This document shows, piece after piece, positions 12,045 to 23,380 of a DNA stretch of 64,000 nt. Made by a program: the position numbers and the translations under genes. The notes under the pieces were generated by a model. That model did not search any database and was not told the DNA's origin. It worked only from the letters and a program-made list of their open reading frames with translations. Source of the DNA: Sipunculus nudus (lineage: Eukaryota > Annelida > Sipuncula > Golfingiida > Sipunculidae); the NCBI GenBank assembly GCA_026874595.1, contig CM049314.1, forward strand, positions 57,832,300 through 57,896,299. Direction: 5' to 3'. The stretch's first letter is position 1; each line of letters starts with the position of its first letter.

Positions 12045-15000
12045 ATGGCGACTAGTTTCTTTACACTGTCTGATCAAGGCGTTACTACAAAAATGCAAGG
12101 CTGTCGATCGCTGACTTCTGTGTTTCCCGAAGCAATGGATTGTGGGAAGGATTTGATACAGACTCATGATGATGATTATGATGATGATGATGTTGTGATG
12201 ATTGACTTCCAGGACTGCGTCGACGGAGAAGTTAATTTAATCGATTCAATGTAAACATTAACTGTTTATTGCATCTTGATTCGTAAAATCTAAGTTGTAG
12301 GGATATTCCATTTTATTGTCTGATTTTGCAGCCTTTCTTTAATAGAAGTACGTATATTTGGAAATAACATGATTAATTATGCTATTTCGTTGAGCGCAAA
12401 ATGTACACTCATGCGCATTACAAAATGAATGTATAATATATATATATATATTTATATTTTTATATATTTATATTCACACCTGTGTATTTTACTTTGGATA
12501 TCCGAATCTTTCGCAGCAGAACTGAAGCTACCCATGGTTGTTTGGAGAGGTACACGGTGTATATCCAAGACAAAGACTGTGAGCTCTACTGGAAAGCGGA
12601 CGCCAACGGACAGATCACAATGACACCCATCGATCCAACTAACTATAAAAAATGTGAGTAACCTGTATAAACCTTTCTTTATCGTAACCTGAACAATGCA
12701 CTCAATACATCGGCATACCGGGCTTTTTTTGAGAAAATCATTTTCGACAAGGTCTGTGAAAGTCAGATATCAAGACGGTATGAAGAATGGGAATTGCGAA
12801 ATACCTTTGTTGGATTACATATTTATTTCAACAGGATAACAAGGTAGCCGACAAGGCTAATGCAAATGCTAAATATCAGCCTCATCTGTCAGACTCTAAG
12901 CAAATAGATTCGGCCCATGTCAACACATCTTAAATCCAAAAAATGTTTGATCCCACTCACTATTGTATCTCACCACCACGGCAAGCCAGAACGTGGCAAT
13001 GTCGGGAATAAATGTGATTGAAGACCACGTTCTAGTGGCGTTCGCGGCACGTTCTTCCCACGGCATTCTCGTTTAATTCTACGGCATACTGTTAAAATTC
13101 TGTTCTCATACGGTAAAACGTGGCTTTTACTAGAAGAACGTAGAAAGCCAAAGTTCCAATGAGGATTCGCCACATTCTCGCTGCGGTGCGCTACTTGTTT
13201 TTTACGTTTACCTATCACTATTTTTTAGCTGCAGGGTCACAGTTAACACGTTCAGACACTTTTTCATACGGTATCCTCGGAAAAGGGCCACGTACTTAGG
13301 TGACAAGAGGATCTTTCGTTATCAAGCTCCCAGGGTTTACAGCCTGGGTTTCATCCAGGGTGCCACAAGGAGCAAAATTCTGAGCTAGGGGCCACTTCCA
13401 GTCTCGTTCGTTTTGAATATTTCAAAGAGAAATGATCATGACCATCTACGTTCATTCACGGCCTACCAGTTCCTCTAACGAACCTGAAAAATGTGGCGAA
13501 CTTGGTGAGACCTAGGTTTACCCCAAAACCAGACTGGGGTCCCTAGGAACCTGCCCCAACACAAGAAAGGGAGATACCACTCAGCTAGTTTGGTGTAACT
13601 TTGTGACATTGAAGGTATTAGCTGCATTAAATTATGAGTTTCTATTTAGATAACTAACTGTGACAAAAATCTAAACACTACATTTTGCATTGGGAAGGAC
13701 AAAATGAGTCAAAATAAAGCAAACATCTATTCAGCTATTTTTTTCAAGGAATCTACAAACCTACTGAGTGCCCTTCAATAAAAAAATATATACTATTTCA
13801 GACCGTTTCCGGCTGTTCATCTACCGTTACTCCAAAGGTAAACACCCAACAGTGGTGGTCATATCTACAACTGATGGAAGCAATCAATATGTAGACATCC
13901 CCAACTCGCATCATAATCTTAAGTTAAAGGTAGGTATGCCAATTTATTCTCTGTGCATTAAATAAAACATATATGTCATGAAATAAGTCATGTAAGTTTA
14001 AATTCTTTGTGCCCGACGTGCACTTTGTGCATCTTCACTATTCCATTTCGAATTCGGACTACAAGACAGGGCGGTAGCATTCGCTTCCCCTTATTGTCCC
14101 CTGTTGTCAACCAGGCCAAGTGACCGCCGCACCTGCGGGTCTTGGGTTTGAAATCATCCTCATTGTTGGATCATACAACCGTAATCCCCTAAAAATGCAC
14201 TCGTCTGTGAGAGAATCACGGCTAGAGTCCTAAGAGAAAACCATTTGGCACAGATGATATCACATTGAAAATGTACACATGGCATAAAGGAAGGACTCGG
14301 TCGATTTTTGTGTCCTTTAAATTTGACATTTATAATGTTTTACGCAAACAAGGCTTTCCAACTATCTTAATTAAGAAATAAAATAATTTTCAGGGCGAAG
14401 CTGTTATTCGAAAATGCTTTTAAGTCTTTTTAAGTTTTGATTTTTTATTTCACCTAGTTTTGAATTACGAATTTTATTCGAAAGATTTACTGGCATTTTT
14501 CAAATCTAACAATGGTACTTTTTTCAAACAATCAGGTGATACCATTGATCTTATCGCAATTGAAAGGCTCCTGTGTCCCAGAGACACTGTGCATGTACCA
14601 TCGGAATCCGGAACAGTCTTCATATATCTGCTATGATGCTCTATGGCTTTTAATTGTATGTGGTCATTAAGCAAGAAACTTAAAAACTAAGAACTGCCTG
14701 GAACAGTTAAATTACCTGTGTACAAAAATTTAATATATACATAATTAGATATAATAATATATATAATATTAAATATATATTATATAAAACACAAAGAATT
14801 ATCTGATAGTTGGATATCAAATGTATTTTAGTTCATATTTTTAATGCATTATGTGTGAAGGCCGGTTACCAAGACTTACATAGAGTGTGGAGTGTACATC
14901 CCGAGTATCTACTCTACTTCTACAGAAGCAGTGGAAGTGACGTCAAACTGGAACTTGTCGCGCGACCTGGTGGGTATAAAAATAAATATAATATGTAAAA

Positions 15001-15066
15001 TAATTGTATGGAATGGTTGTTAAACTATACTCGATAGATACAATACGACCCATGATTATTAATGGG

Positions 15067-15114
<48 letters not shown>

Positions 15115-16532
15115 TGGTACCCAGCACAATTATGAGAATCTAATAAAACGGTTGCATATCATTCTGTGCGGGTCTACCAATTAATGGATGCAATGTAGTT
15201 GCAATACGTGTGTCCGGAGATACAGATTTTCCGTTACTTACGGTAAACTCTTTTAAAAACAAGGCGAAAAATGTCATTTACGATTATGACAGTGTGGGAC
15301 GAAAAAAGGGAAAATAGCTGGAGGGAGTACTCGCCTCTGTGTTATTATGGGAATCTTTTACAGGAATCAAGCCGTATGCACATTTAAAGTTCGCAAAATC
15401 ATTTCAAACGTGGTAGGTAGCAGGAACTGTAGTACAACAGTATTAAAGAATAATAATGTAATTAGTTTTCCTGCTGTCAATGAATTTTCATTTATTCTAT
15501 ATGAATTCGGTTACGGAAACAAGTTGGGTTTCTCCTTATTAGTGTGACCGTGTTTAGTGCATATTATAATGAGGGATGACCGGGTGTTAAGCGAACGCTA
15601 GGTTAAGGTATATGAGTGAGATTCGCATGGTTTTTTAAAAATTAATTTTCAAACCCCAATATGAAAACCGTTTCTTAGGGTAGTAGCTTTGTTTGGTCAC
15701 TGGTGGTGCGTTTTATCAGTCATGCTACCCGCGGTGTGTCAGGCGCTGTGTTTTAAAGCACTGGACACTGGTTGCATTGTTACGTCATGCCAGGGAAATT
15801 TGTAGATTTCAGTCACACTGTGGGAGATAGAATGCTGGACTTGCACATTTAAAACATGTATATTTCACTTTAAACAGTTGGAACAGGTGTCTTGATGTTC
15901 GCTGGCAGGTTCACCGCAAAATGCCTATGTCCCTGGCACTGTAACATATCTAGGCTGGGGAATGATTGTATATTAAGTAACGTAGCCTCCAATAACAGTA
16001 GACGTGCACAACGAGTAAACAAGCGCCAAATAAAGATGTTCATGTTAAACAAGAGTATACAGAAAATTAATTCCCCTTGACGTGCACAAGGCTTAACTGC
16101 TTGCCGCCATGTTGCTTGTTTGACCCCCAACTGGTCAAAAGTCCATGGCAAATCTAACCTCCTTTACTAAAGAGTAGGGATCTCCGGACACGGGTATTGA
16201 AGATGCCGGCCTTGTAAATTTTTATATAAACAAGTTACTGGCAAGCAATATTTAATGGTTTAGTGCCCGGAAAAGGGTAGGGGATTGTTTATATAGTTGA
16301 CTCTGATCGGTTTAAGCCAATATTTGTACCAACAGGCATGATCGGCTCTGAATGTACAGTAAACAGTAAACCCTTATGTAAGTGATGTAATGATATCCCG
16401 CATGTTAGCTCATAGATGACCATATGTTTGAACGATTCTTGAAAACGGGTATCATAAACTTCCTGTGAAGTGTGTAACTGTATTATCGTTTGTTATCCTT
16501 TTTTGAAAATAATGTAAACACAGTAGCCTTAA

Positions 16533-16573
<41 letters not shown>

Positions 16574-18412
16574 ATAAAATATGGGAGGTTTTATAGGATT
16601 CGTGTTCTCACAGACCTCTCATTTAAACAGAACAAAATTTTCTGTCATAGCCCCCAGAAGTGGTTTACTCATTATTTACATAACTCATTTACAGGAACGT
16701 TCATTACTCTTGACAGTTGTCATGGGATTTGCGTCGAAAATTACCCGCACTGGTTTAACGTGTGGCCGATGATAGGTGTTTCCGGCAGCGAGGTGGCGAC
16801 ACTGATCACGACAGGAAGAACCGGTCAGCCATTGGTTCTGAATGTCAGGGAGAACAAGCTTGTTGGTGAAGACAAAGAACCGAGCAATGAAGGCAGGTTA
16901 TGCTCTCTACACAGTTATAAATTTATATACATTAATGTTAATCCTTAATAATTTTCGGTATACCGTGTAATGAATATAAACCTTAAATGAATTGATATAA
17001 ATTGTTTATGATGCTACATCAATGATTGAGGTATTCAGTATATAGTGACAGATAGCGTATTTGATATGCATTAGTTTGCTTATATGAGGAACATATAGAG
17101 AATAATATAGTTTTAAACGCAAAAGCTCGTCTGTTTTTCTTTCAGATAATTTCAAGGTATATCATTATGATTACCGTGTTGGGGATCACACCTTTGATGC
17201 TGTAGTTCTGTATCATGTCGCTAGTGGGCGTGTCATCCGGGTCAGTATCTTGGAGGACCCGCTCAGGGTTACAGGTATTATAACAGAGGTAAGACTTTAT
17301 CTCTCTTGATTTTCTTTATCTCTCATTTATCTCAAATTTATTTGTCCGTATTTTATTTTGGGCTGATCGGGCAAATAATAGTGATAAGTTGTTCACTCAG
17401 AATTCTTGCATTTTGATTATAGATATTATATACATTAAAGTCCCTTATTTTCAAAACTTTAGAAGAATTTTGAACGATCGTTTGGAACAGCGTACTTTCG
17501 AAAAATTGGAACGCTCATAGAGACGGGCGTACAACGCAATCTTAGGTACTCCCAGTTGCAGTTTCTGGCTTACCTGTAGACTGGTTCCAACTCCAATATG
17601 CACGCTCATACTGGTTGTCATGGACGCTGTCGCGGTCCTGCTGGTTTATTCTTGCATAGTTCTTGAAAATAACTTTATTAAGTCACTTCTGGTTTTATCC
17701 AGTTTTAAAATATTGAAGAATGAGTCGTTGCACAAAAATTGAATGATGGATGTATAAATAATACAATATGCTGAATAAGTTTGATATTCCATTGTACGTG
17801 GCATTGATTTATCATTAATATCCATTATTCTTATCATTAATGTCACATGCAGTGTACAGCCAACTTCTGGCAACTTCACCGAGCATTATATATACATATT
17901 GGAGTTAGAACCAGACTACCGGGACTACTTAAGATGGCGCTGTACGCCCGTCTCTATGATTGGTAGAAAACAATGATAGAGAGGGGTTCCAGTCTATTCA
18001 GTTCCGGTAATTTCAAAATTATTATGTTTTTCCTTGCTTGGTATGTCTGTTAATTTTGAACATATACCGAGCTTAGCTTTTTTTTAGGATTAGGGCAATG
18101 CACAAGGAATAATCTGTTCAAATTGTTAGCAAAATTTATTACACCGTAACATGTTTTTGATTGAAAGGAATCTTTTCTCGGTGGGGGTTATCCCGACTGA
18201 GGGTCATGGCTATTTATTATGGACATAATTCATTCCTGAGCTGACGTAGCGGTCATCCAACAATGGACACTCATTTTATTTGTAGACAGTGGCGCCAATT
18301 TATCTTCCTGAGTAGGTGGTGTGTCGGGTGGGGGGGGGGGAGTAGACTCAACGGTCTTGGAAGGACAACTGTTTTATAGAAATATTTTAATCCTGTGCCA
18401 CATTTTATTCCG

Positions 18413-18462
<50 letters not shown>

Positions 18463-19542
18463 TTAAAAAAATAAATTCTAAACAAGGCTCAGCTATATTA
18501 TGTTTTATAGTAAATTCAGAAAAGGAGAAATCCAGCCAAAGTCTATCATTCGAACTTTTAATACATAATTAGAAATCTTATTATCTGAATGACTGGGGCC
18601 CGGGGATGATAATATTGATTAACACCTGTTGCTATAACAAGGGGTATATACCCCTTTACCCCCTGTACTGACGCCACTGTGTGTAGAACAATGACATGTT
18701 TGACAAGGATCCTGGCGGAGTTAAACATGTAGGACGGAACTACATTTTACATTTTTATTTCATGTAAAGACTTACATGTTTACTTAACAGGAAGAGAGGG
18801 ACCCAGACGCTTTTGCAAGGTTAGAGAAGGCAGATGGACGCGTGTTTTTGTTAAAGGCCACTGCAGAGGGAATCGTTCTTGCAAGTCATGAAGATCCAGG
18901 TAAGCTTTTTAAAAGCAGACAAACGTACACTCAAGAATTAAAATCGTGACATCTCGTGCCCCACTCTGCTACTTCTCATATATGGAAACAAGATGTGCCA
19001 GATATACACGTGGTAAAGACGGGGTACACGAACGTTGATGTAAACTAGGTTTGCTGTGTGACAGCACACAACCAAACTAAATTTGATTTAATGGATTCGG
19101 ATATCCACTAGCTGGTTTAACAAAATCTGTTTGAAATGTTTGATTTGAGCATTTACGTATGTGAGCTATGAAGCTTGTTGCGAAGTACCAACAATTAAAG
19201 AGAGAAAACAATATGAGAAAAACCTGATTGACACATAATCATTAAATACGATTAAATTTGGACATTTTATAAATTATTTCACAGGTGTGATGATATAAAA
19301 TGTATAAATTATGTTAATATACCTCCAGTTTGTTTTCAGATATGCATCTTGCCGTTCAGCTACAGTTAGAACCCGGAGTGCATCCGGTCATTTTGACAAC
19401 AAGGAGTTTACGAAATCTAAAATTTCACTTCAAGTTCACAAAGATTCAGATACCTGAACGTAAGAAACAACAAACTGTTTTATTCAGAAGACCTTCCGTC
19501 AGGAGATCTCAGTCCATGTCCAGTAGTATTAATTATAAGTGA
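12045..19542 (+). CDS. Eight-exon beta-trefoil-like protein, candidate IL-1/FGF superfamily member
   Basis: Exons: 12045-12250, 12517-12653, 13802-13929, 14861-14969, 16695-16892, 17146-17288, 18791-18899 and 19340-19542. All junctions keep one frame, giving 410 residues and ending at TGA. The start has Kozak context ACCATGG with an in-frame stop at 12033. No signal peptide or membrane segment is seen. Residues 1-68 form a prodomain-like segment with an acidic run at 42-49 (DDDYDDDD). Repeated beta-strand units follow. Residues 108-114 (DPTNYKK) lie before FRLFIY, as a DPxNY motif does in IL-1beta. Residues 327-347 (LLKATAEGIVLASHEDPDMHL) come close to the IL-1 family signature. The C-terminus is basic and Ser-rich (FRRPSVRRSQS). 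A secreted cytokine-like role is inference; FGF-like or an unknown beta-rich fold remain possible. The exon model is firmer than the family call. Confidence 0.6.
12510..12520 (+). other. Tandem NAGNAG splice acceptor of exon 2
   Basis: TTCGCAGCAG offers acceptors three bases apart (exon start at 12,517 or 12,520). Both keep the frame and both restore an Ile codon with the AT left by exon 1; the products differ by one Arg. Confidence 0.55.
12654..13801 (+). other. Intron 2 of the trefoil-like gene
   Basis: GTGAGT donor and TATTTCAG acceptor. The interior includes a stretch at about 12,970-13,220 rich in CACGTTC/GAACGTG motifs in both orientations, possibly a small decayed element. The minus-strand ORF there is not supported as a gene. 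Confidence 0.6.
14042..14245 (-). mobile_element. SINE copy, 5' head missing
   Basis: It matches the body of the SINE at 9.6-10.0 kb in the same orientation (GACAGGGCGGTAGCA, GCACCTGCGGGTC, TGTGAG...CACGGCT). The tRNA-like head with A and B boxes is absent, so it is 5'-truncated. It lies in intron 3 of the trefoil-like gene. Confidence 0.7.
15068..15113. repeat. (TA)n microsatellite in intron 4
   Basis: Pure TA run inside the 14,970-16,694 intron. The rest of that intron shows no exon I can support. Confidence 0.95.
16534..16571. repeat. (TA)n microsatellite near the exon 5 acceptor
   Basis: TA tract ending about 120 bases before the exon starting at 16,695. Confidence 0.95.
16893..17145 (+). 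other. Probable GC-AG intron
   Basis: Frame continuity requires the donor GAAG|GCAGGT at 16,893. The GT four bases further on creates a TAA at the junction. The acceptor is CTTTCAG at 17,145. Apart from the C, the donor matches the consensus well, as is usual for GC-AG introns. Confidence 0.7.
17516..17958. mobile_element. MITE-like element with long terminal inverted repeats
   Basis: The left arm begins CATAGAGACGGGCGTACA and contains GACTGGTTCCAACTCCAATATG. The right arm carries the same sequence in reverse complement (about 17,886-17,958), ending TGTACGCCCGTCTCTATG. Arms are roughly 75-85 bases with minor differences; the interior is non-coding. It lies in the intron between 17,289 and 18,790. 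Confidence 0.7.
18287..18679. mobile_element. hAT-like MITE with 8-bp target duplication
   Basis: The ends are CAGTGGCG and CGCCACTG, flanked by TTTGTAGA on the left and TGTGTAGA on the right (7 of 8 identical). An 8-bp duplication with CAGTGGCG-type ends is characteristic of the hAT superfamily. The interior holds a poly-G run and a (TA)n tract (about 18,416-18,459) and no transposase, so it is non-autonomous. It lies in the same intron as the element at 17.5 kb. Confidence 0.65.
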
Positions 19543-20620
19543 CATCAGATGAGCTGTTCACTTTTTTAAACGACCCGGATGAGTCTGTGCAAAAACAAAA
19601 CTTCACACAAACAATGCCGCGAGCAGTTGGTTCATCACATCACAATTCAATGAATGATTACCTAGCAAAAATAGTATAGTCAATGATGTATCAAACGGTT
19701 CATTTTGCAAAATACCTTTACTTAAGGTAGATGTCTTATTGATAAACACGATCCAATATGGTAGAGGATTAGGTCTCAAAACCAATCAGATTTATGTATT
19801 GAGATTGAGAGAACATCGGCGTCCAATATTAGATGACTTGGCCAAATCAGATTGGTCGTACAAAAAAAACTTACACTGCCATAGGAAACAGAACCAGATC
19901 GATGGAACTGTTAAGGAACATATAATGCATAAAAGGGGTCAGTGGTTGCAACTACCATCCGATAGAGTGGGTATTTTTATCCTGGTTGAAGCCAAAAAAT
20001 ACAAGACAGGGGTACAATCAGCAAATACGAAAAGACGAAGACAAGTTACTCTTCTTATGTATATGTAAAAAAGTCTCAAACGACAAATAATGAAAGCTCA
20101 ATGTGGTCTAACGGGACAGCATCTTATGTATCACTCGGACAGCTAGTACCTGAAGCATATTCAGAGCAAACTTCACCATTAAATATCTGAAGCATGTCTG
20201 ATTCGACTTCTTCAAAGACATCTGTGCAAATTGGGAACCTATTTCGTCATCCAGATGACCCTTTTATTTCTTTTTTTTTTTCAAAATCGGAATTACAACA
20301 ACATACTGAGGAAAGAAGTATTAAAGCACCCAGGGAGATGTATAAAGTTATTTTCAGGAAAAAGGGAAGAAAGATTAGGCTATTCGCACTTTTACAGTGA
20401 CACTTCTTGAACCGTCAGAGATAACGCTTACTAAGGAACAACCTGCCGCTTATACTATAAGGAAAAAATTAAGTTGAGGACTAATTGATTGAACACGATC
20501 TAAAAGTTTCTCTGAAATGCATGGCATCCTGTCGACTACAAACTTATATAGAATCCTTGAGACCACTAAGCTTAATAATTGTTTACTGTAAGGTGTTATG
20601 TAAAATTCTTGTTTCACAAT
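19543..20620 (+). other. Degenerate sequence, possible upstream part of a LINE remnant
   Basis: Open stretches at 19,739-20,068 and 20,194-20,400 are lysine-rich and interrupted by stops. I recognise no domain. They directly precede an L1-type C-terminal remnant and may belong to the same decayed element. Confidence 0.3.
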
Positions 20621-20623
20621 TGT

Positions 20624-21015
20624 AAAAGGTTTTGCAAAACTTGGTCCACTCAGTTCAGAATGCTTTTGTTCTAAATATGTTTATGATATATTGGTGGAAC
20701 AAAATTCAACTGCAACTTCTTTATTGGTCCAATTAAGAGATACAATACAGGATGATAATATCAACTGGGAGAGTTACTTTGGAGCCATCCAAATAATGTC
20801 ATTGGATATGTTCTCAGAGGATTTCTTATTTAAAATACTCTACAACTATTAACCAACCAACAGTTTCCTATACAATTGAATTTTAGTTGATAGTTGCCGA
20901 TGTTCTTATTGCTTCATAAAATTTGAGACCAAGGAACACATTTTTTATGAATGTTTTGTAACAAAAACTCTGTATTTAAGAATTGTGGATTGGATGAAAT
21001 CAAATGGAGTGATAA
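20624..21015 (+). pseudogene. L1/Tx1-type LINE ORF2 C-terminal remnant
   Basis: One frame runs through about 130 codons with two in-frame stops. It carries the block seen at the C-terminus of L1-clade ORF2 proteins: WESYFG, FLFKILYN, PTNSFLYN, then a zinc-knuckle-like CSYC...HIFYEC and RIVDWMKSNG. The reverse transcriptase core and endonuclease are absent. It is a dead 5'-truncated copy. Confidence 0.7.
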
Positions 21016-22235
21016 TGTCACCATAAACCTTGTCCACAGTATTGTATAGAATGTTTTCAATAAAGAATAACCTTTTAATTCAGGTGCTCTTTACATTTAA
21101 AATGTGTGTATATCAAAGTTAAAAGAAATATGATCAGAACACAAGCAATTTAATGCCAGAATTTTTAAGGAGGTTGAAATATATAGTTGAGTAAAACAGA
21201 AATATAAGATTACTGCACATTTGGAAAAATGGGAAAAAATAAGGAAGAAAATTATAAAATACAGCAGCATTGTAGTTTTAGTATTGCAAGAAAATTCAAG
21301 GGGAAAAGATCACTAGAATATATGTATATTGTGGTAGATTGTACTAAGGCGATGAGTTCCGGAATCGACCAGACTTACCTCCAGGTTTTGGTAGAGAAGA
21401 GGCCCGACCTTGACCTCAGAGGGAAAGACCAGGATGGTGCTAAGCACACGGAGCTGAGCAGCTGACCGAATATGCACATCTTCTCACGCTGGGGATCGAT
21501 ATTCTTCAGTCTCAGGAGTGAGTATCTTAGTAGAGTAAGATACGCTGTACTCAAACTGGCGGCTAGTCTATTTGGAGCAGGGTAACATTTCATAAACGAG
21601 GTCGATATTAACCGGGGATGTCAATTTCGTTCTGGCTTGTACCCAGCTTGCTACATCGTCTGTTACTCGGCCCATCCTAGATAGTCCGCTGTGACTGTTG
21701 CTAATTTTAGATGCAACAGCAGACACGGACGGTTTTGTGTTAATTTGCCCGCAACCTGTAAGTAGAACAGGAAGGTTGACTTTTTTTATAACTGCTGCAT
21801 TATTTCAGTCACGTCACGATTTGACGTCACTCGTGGGAAATTGTAGCATTAAAAACCTCAGATACTGTAAATTTCGTACACAACCAATTGTATAACAGTC
21901 CCCTTATTCTTATAGTCCAGATTTGGATTGTTTTATCAGTTTGGTTACAGTTTATTAATGTGATAATTCTTATCTACAGATTATTATACTTCTGCTTATT
22001 CATATTTTATCTGACTTTTGCTTGTGACTTGACATTCTGTTAGCTCTGCTAATTTACCTTTGCTTTTGGCCTCACTGTGCATTCCGCTTGGTTTCAACGA
22101 TCTCTCTTGTAATTGTTGCTAGCATAAGAGAATTTATTCACCCTGTTCATCATGGCATCATCTGTGCATACTCCAGGAGTTTGAAGCATAAAGTCAGAGA
22201 TCTCAGTCTTTCAAACCAATCTGTACCCTGGTAAT
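21016..22235. other. No supported gene
   Basis: A/T-rich sequence with scattered short ORFs (for example 21,229-21,465). None shows a recognisable domain or good splice signals. Confidence 0.5.
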
Positions 22236-22567
22236 GAATCTGAAACAAATGTTATGCGCTTCCATGCTGCTGTAATATGGGTCAGAGACAGAACTGTGGC
22301 GTCAAGTCAAGCTGCAAACTCCAACTCTGATAACAAAAATGACCAAATTATGTATGCTTTGCCAAGAAGCAATATTTACCATTAGCGGCCAGATAAGCCA
22401 CCACCAGTTAAGCAGGCTACAGGATATTCATATGGCATGCAATATAATTCTGAAATTGTCCTTGACAGAACATGGCCACCTGTTGGAAACAGAGATTATT
22501 GTCTATTCCAGTTTGCTGGTGGGGCCACTGATTCCGTAGAATTGTCAGTGAAAATTCTTGCGGATTA
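22236..22567 (+). pseudogene. Degenerate ORF of unknown family
   Basis: One frame stays open for about 110 codons with a single internal TAG at about 22,380. It has protein-like composition (MRFHAAVIWVRDRTV, PPPVKQATGYSYGMQYN, CLFQFAGGATDSVELSVKI). I do not recognise it. It may be the end of an unknown mobile-element protein or a decayed host exon. Confidence 0.3.
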
Positions 22568-23380
22568 GTTGGCCCTTATTCTTAGGAATGTTGAGGTTAC
22601 ATCTTTTCTCATTTATCAACATTGCTGTGTTTTCAAACATGTTGTTGATAAACAAGTTCAGGGAACCTTCACTGAGGCCTTATAAGAACTTTCAATGACC
22701 AGGATTCCCCTTAGTTCATTTAAATATACACAGAGGAAGCCAGGAAGCACATGTATTCTTTCTTTTATTTAATCATATTTTGTACTACATGTGTAATTGT
22801 TATTGAGAAACCCATAATTTCAAAGTACTTCTTATTTTTTTTCTCAGATTGTTTACACCTTGGTTTGAAGCATGGATTGATCGGAAGACGGGTGAACATT
22901 ACTTTGATCGTCAAAGTTAGAAATTTTCAGAAATAAAGAAATGAATGATTTATAATTTTCTTTATTCTGTTTAAGTACTACATATTTTCTCTTAAAATTT
23001 GATATACAAATTTTTTAAGCAACGGTTTCGAAAAGAGTTTGAAAGAAATGTTGCCTTGACTTGGCAAAGGATTAATTTATGCTTCAGATGAAGGGGACCT
23101 TTTGTAAAAGGGGTTATGCCCAATGTCTAGGGATACAATGGGATATTGTGTGACAGAAATGTCTAGGTTTTAATTTATTTAATTTCGGATTCATGAAAAT
23201 GAAATTACCATTAAAATATTTCTAACAATATTTCTTATTCTCTTTCCATAACAAGATAAAAATTGAGAAGACTAATGAGATAAATATCTTTTCATATAAA
23301 AACAGTCATTATCTGACAATTAAATTCGTGTTTATGGTGTAGGCACAATTTTTTTTATTTTCTATGTTTTTAAAAGAGCG

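Noticed and set aside
16893..16898. Ordinary GT donor four bases after the GC donor
   Set aside because: It gives an in-frame stop with the next exon in every acceptor choice I tried.
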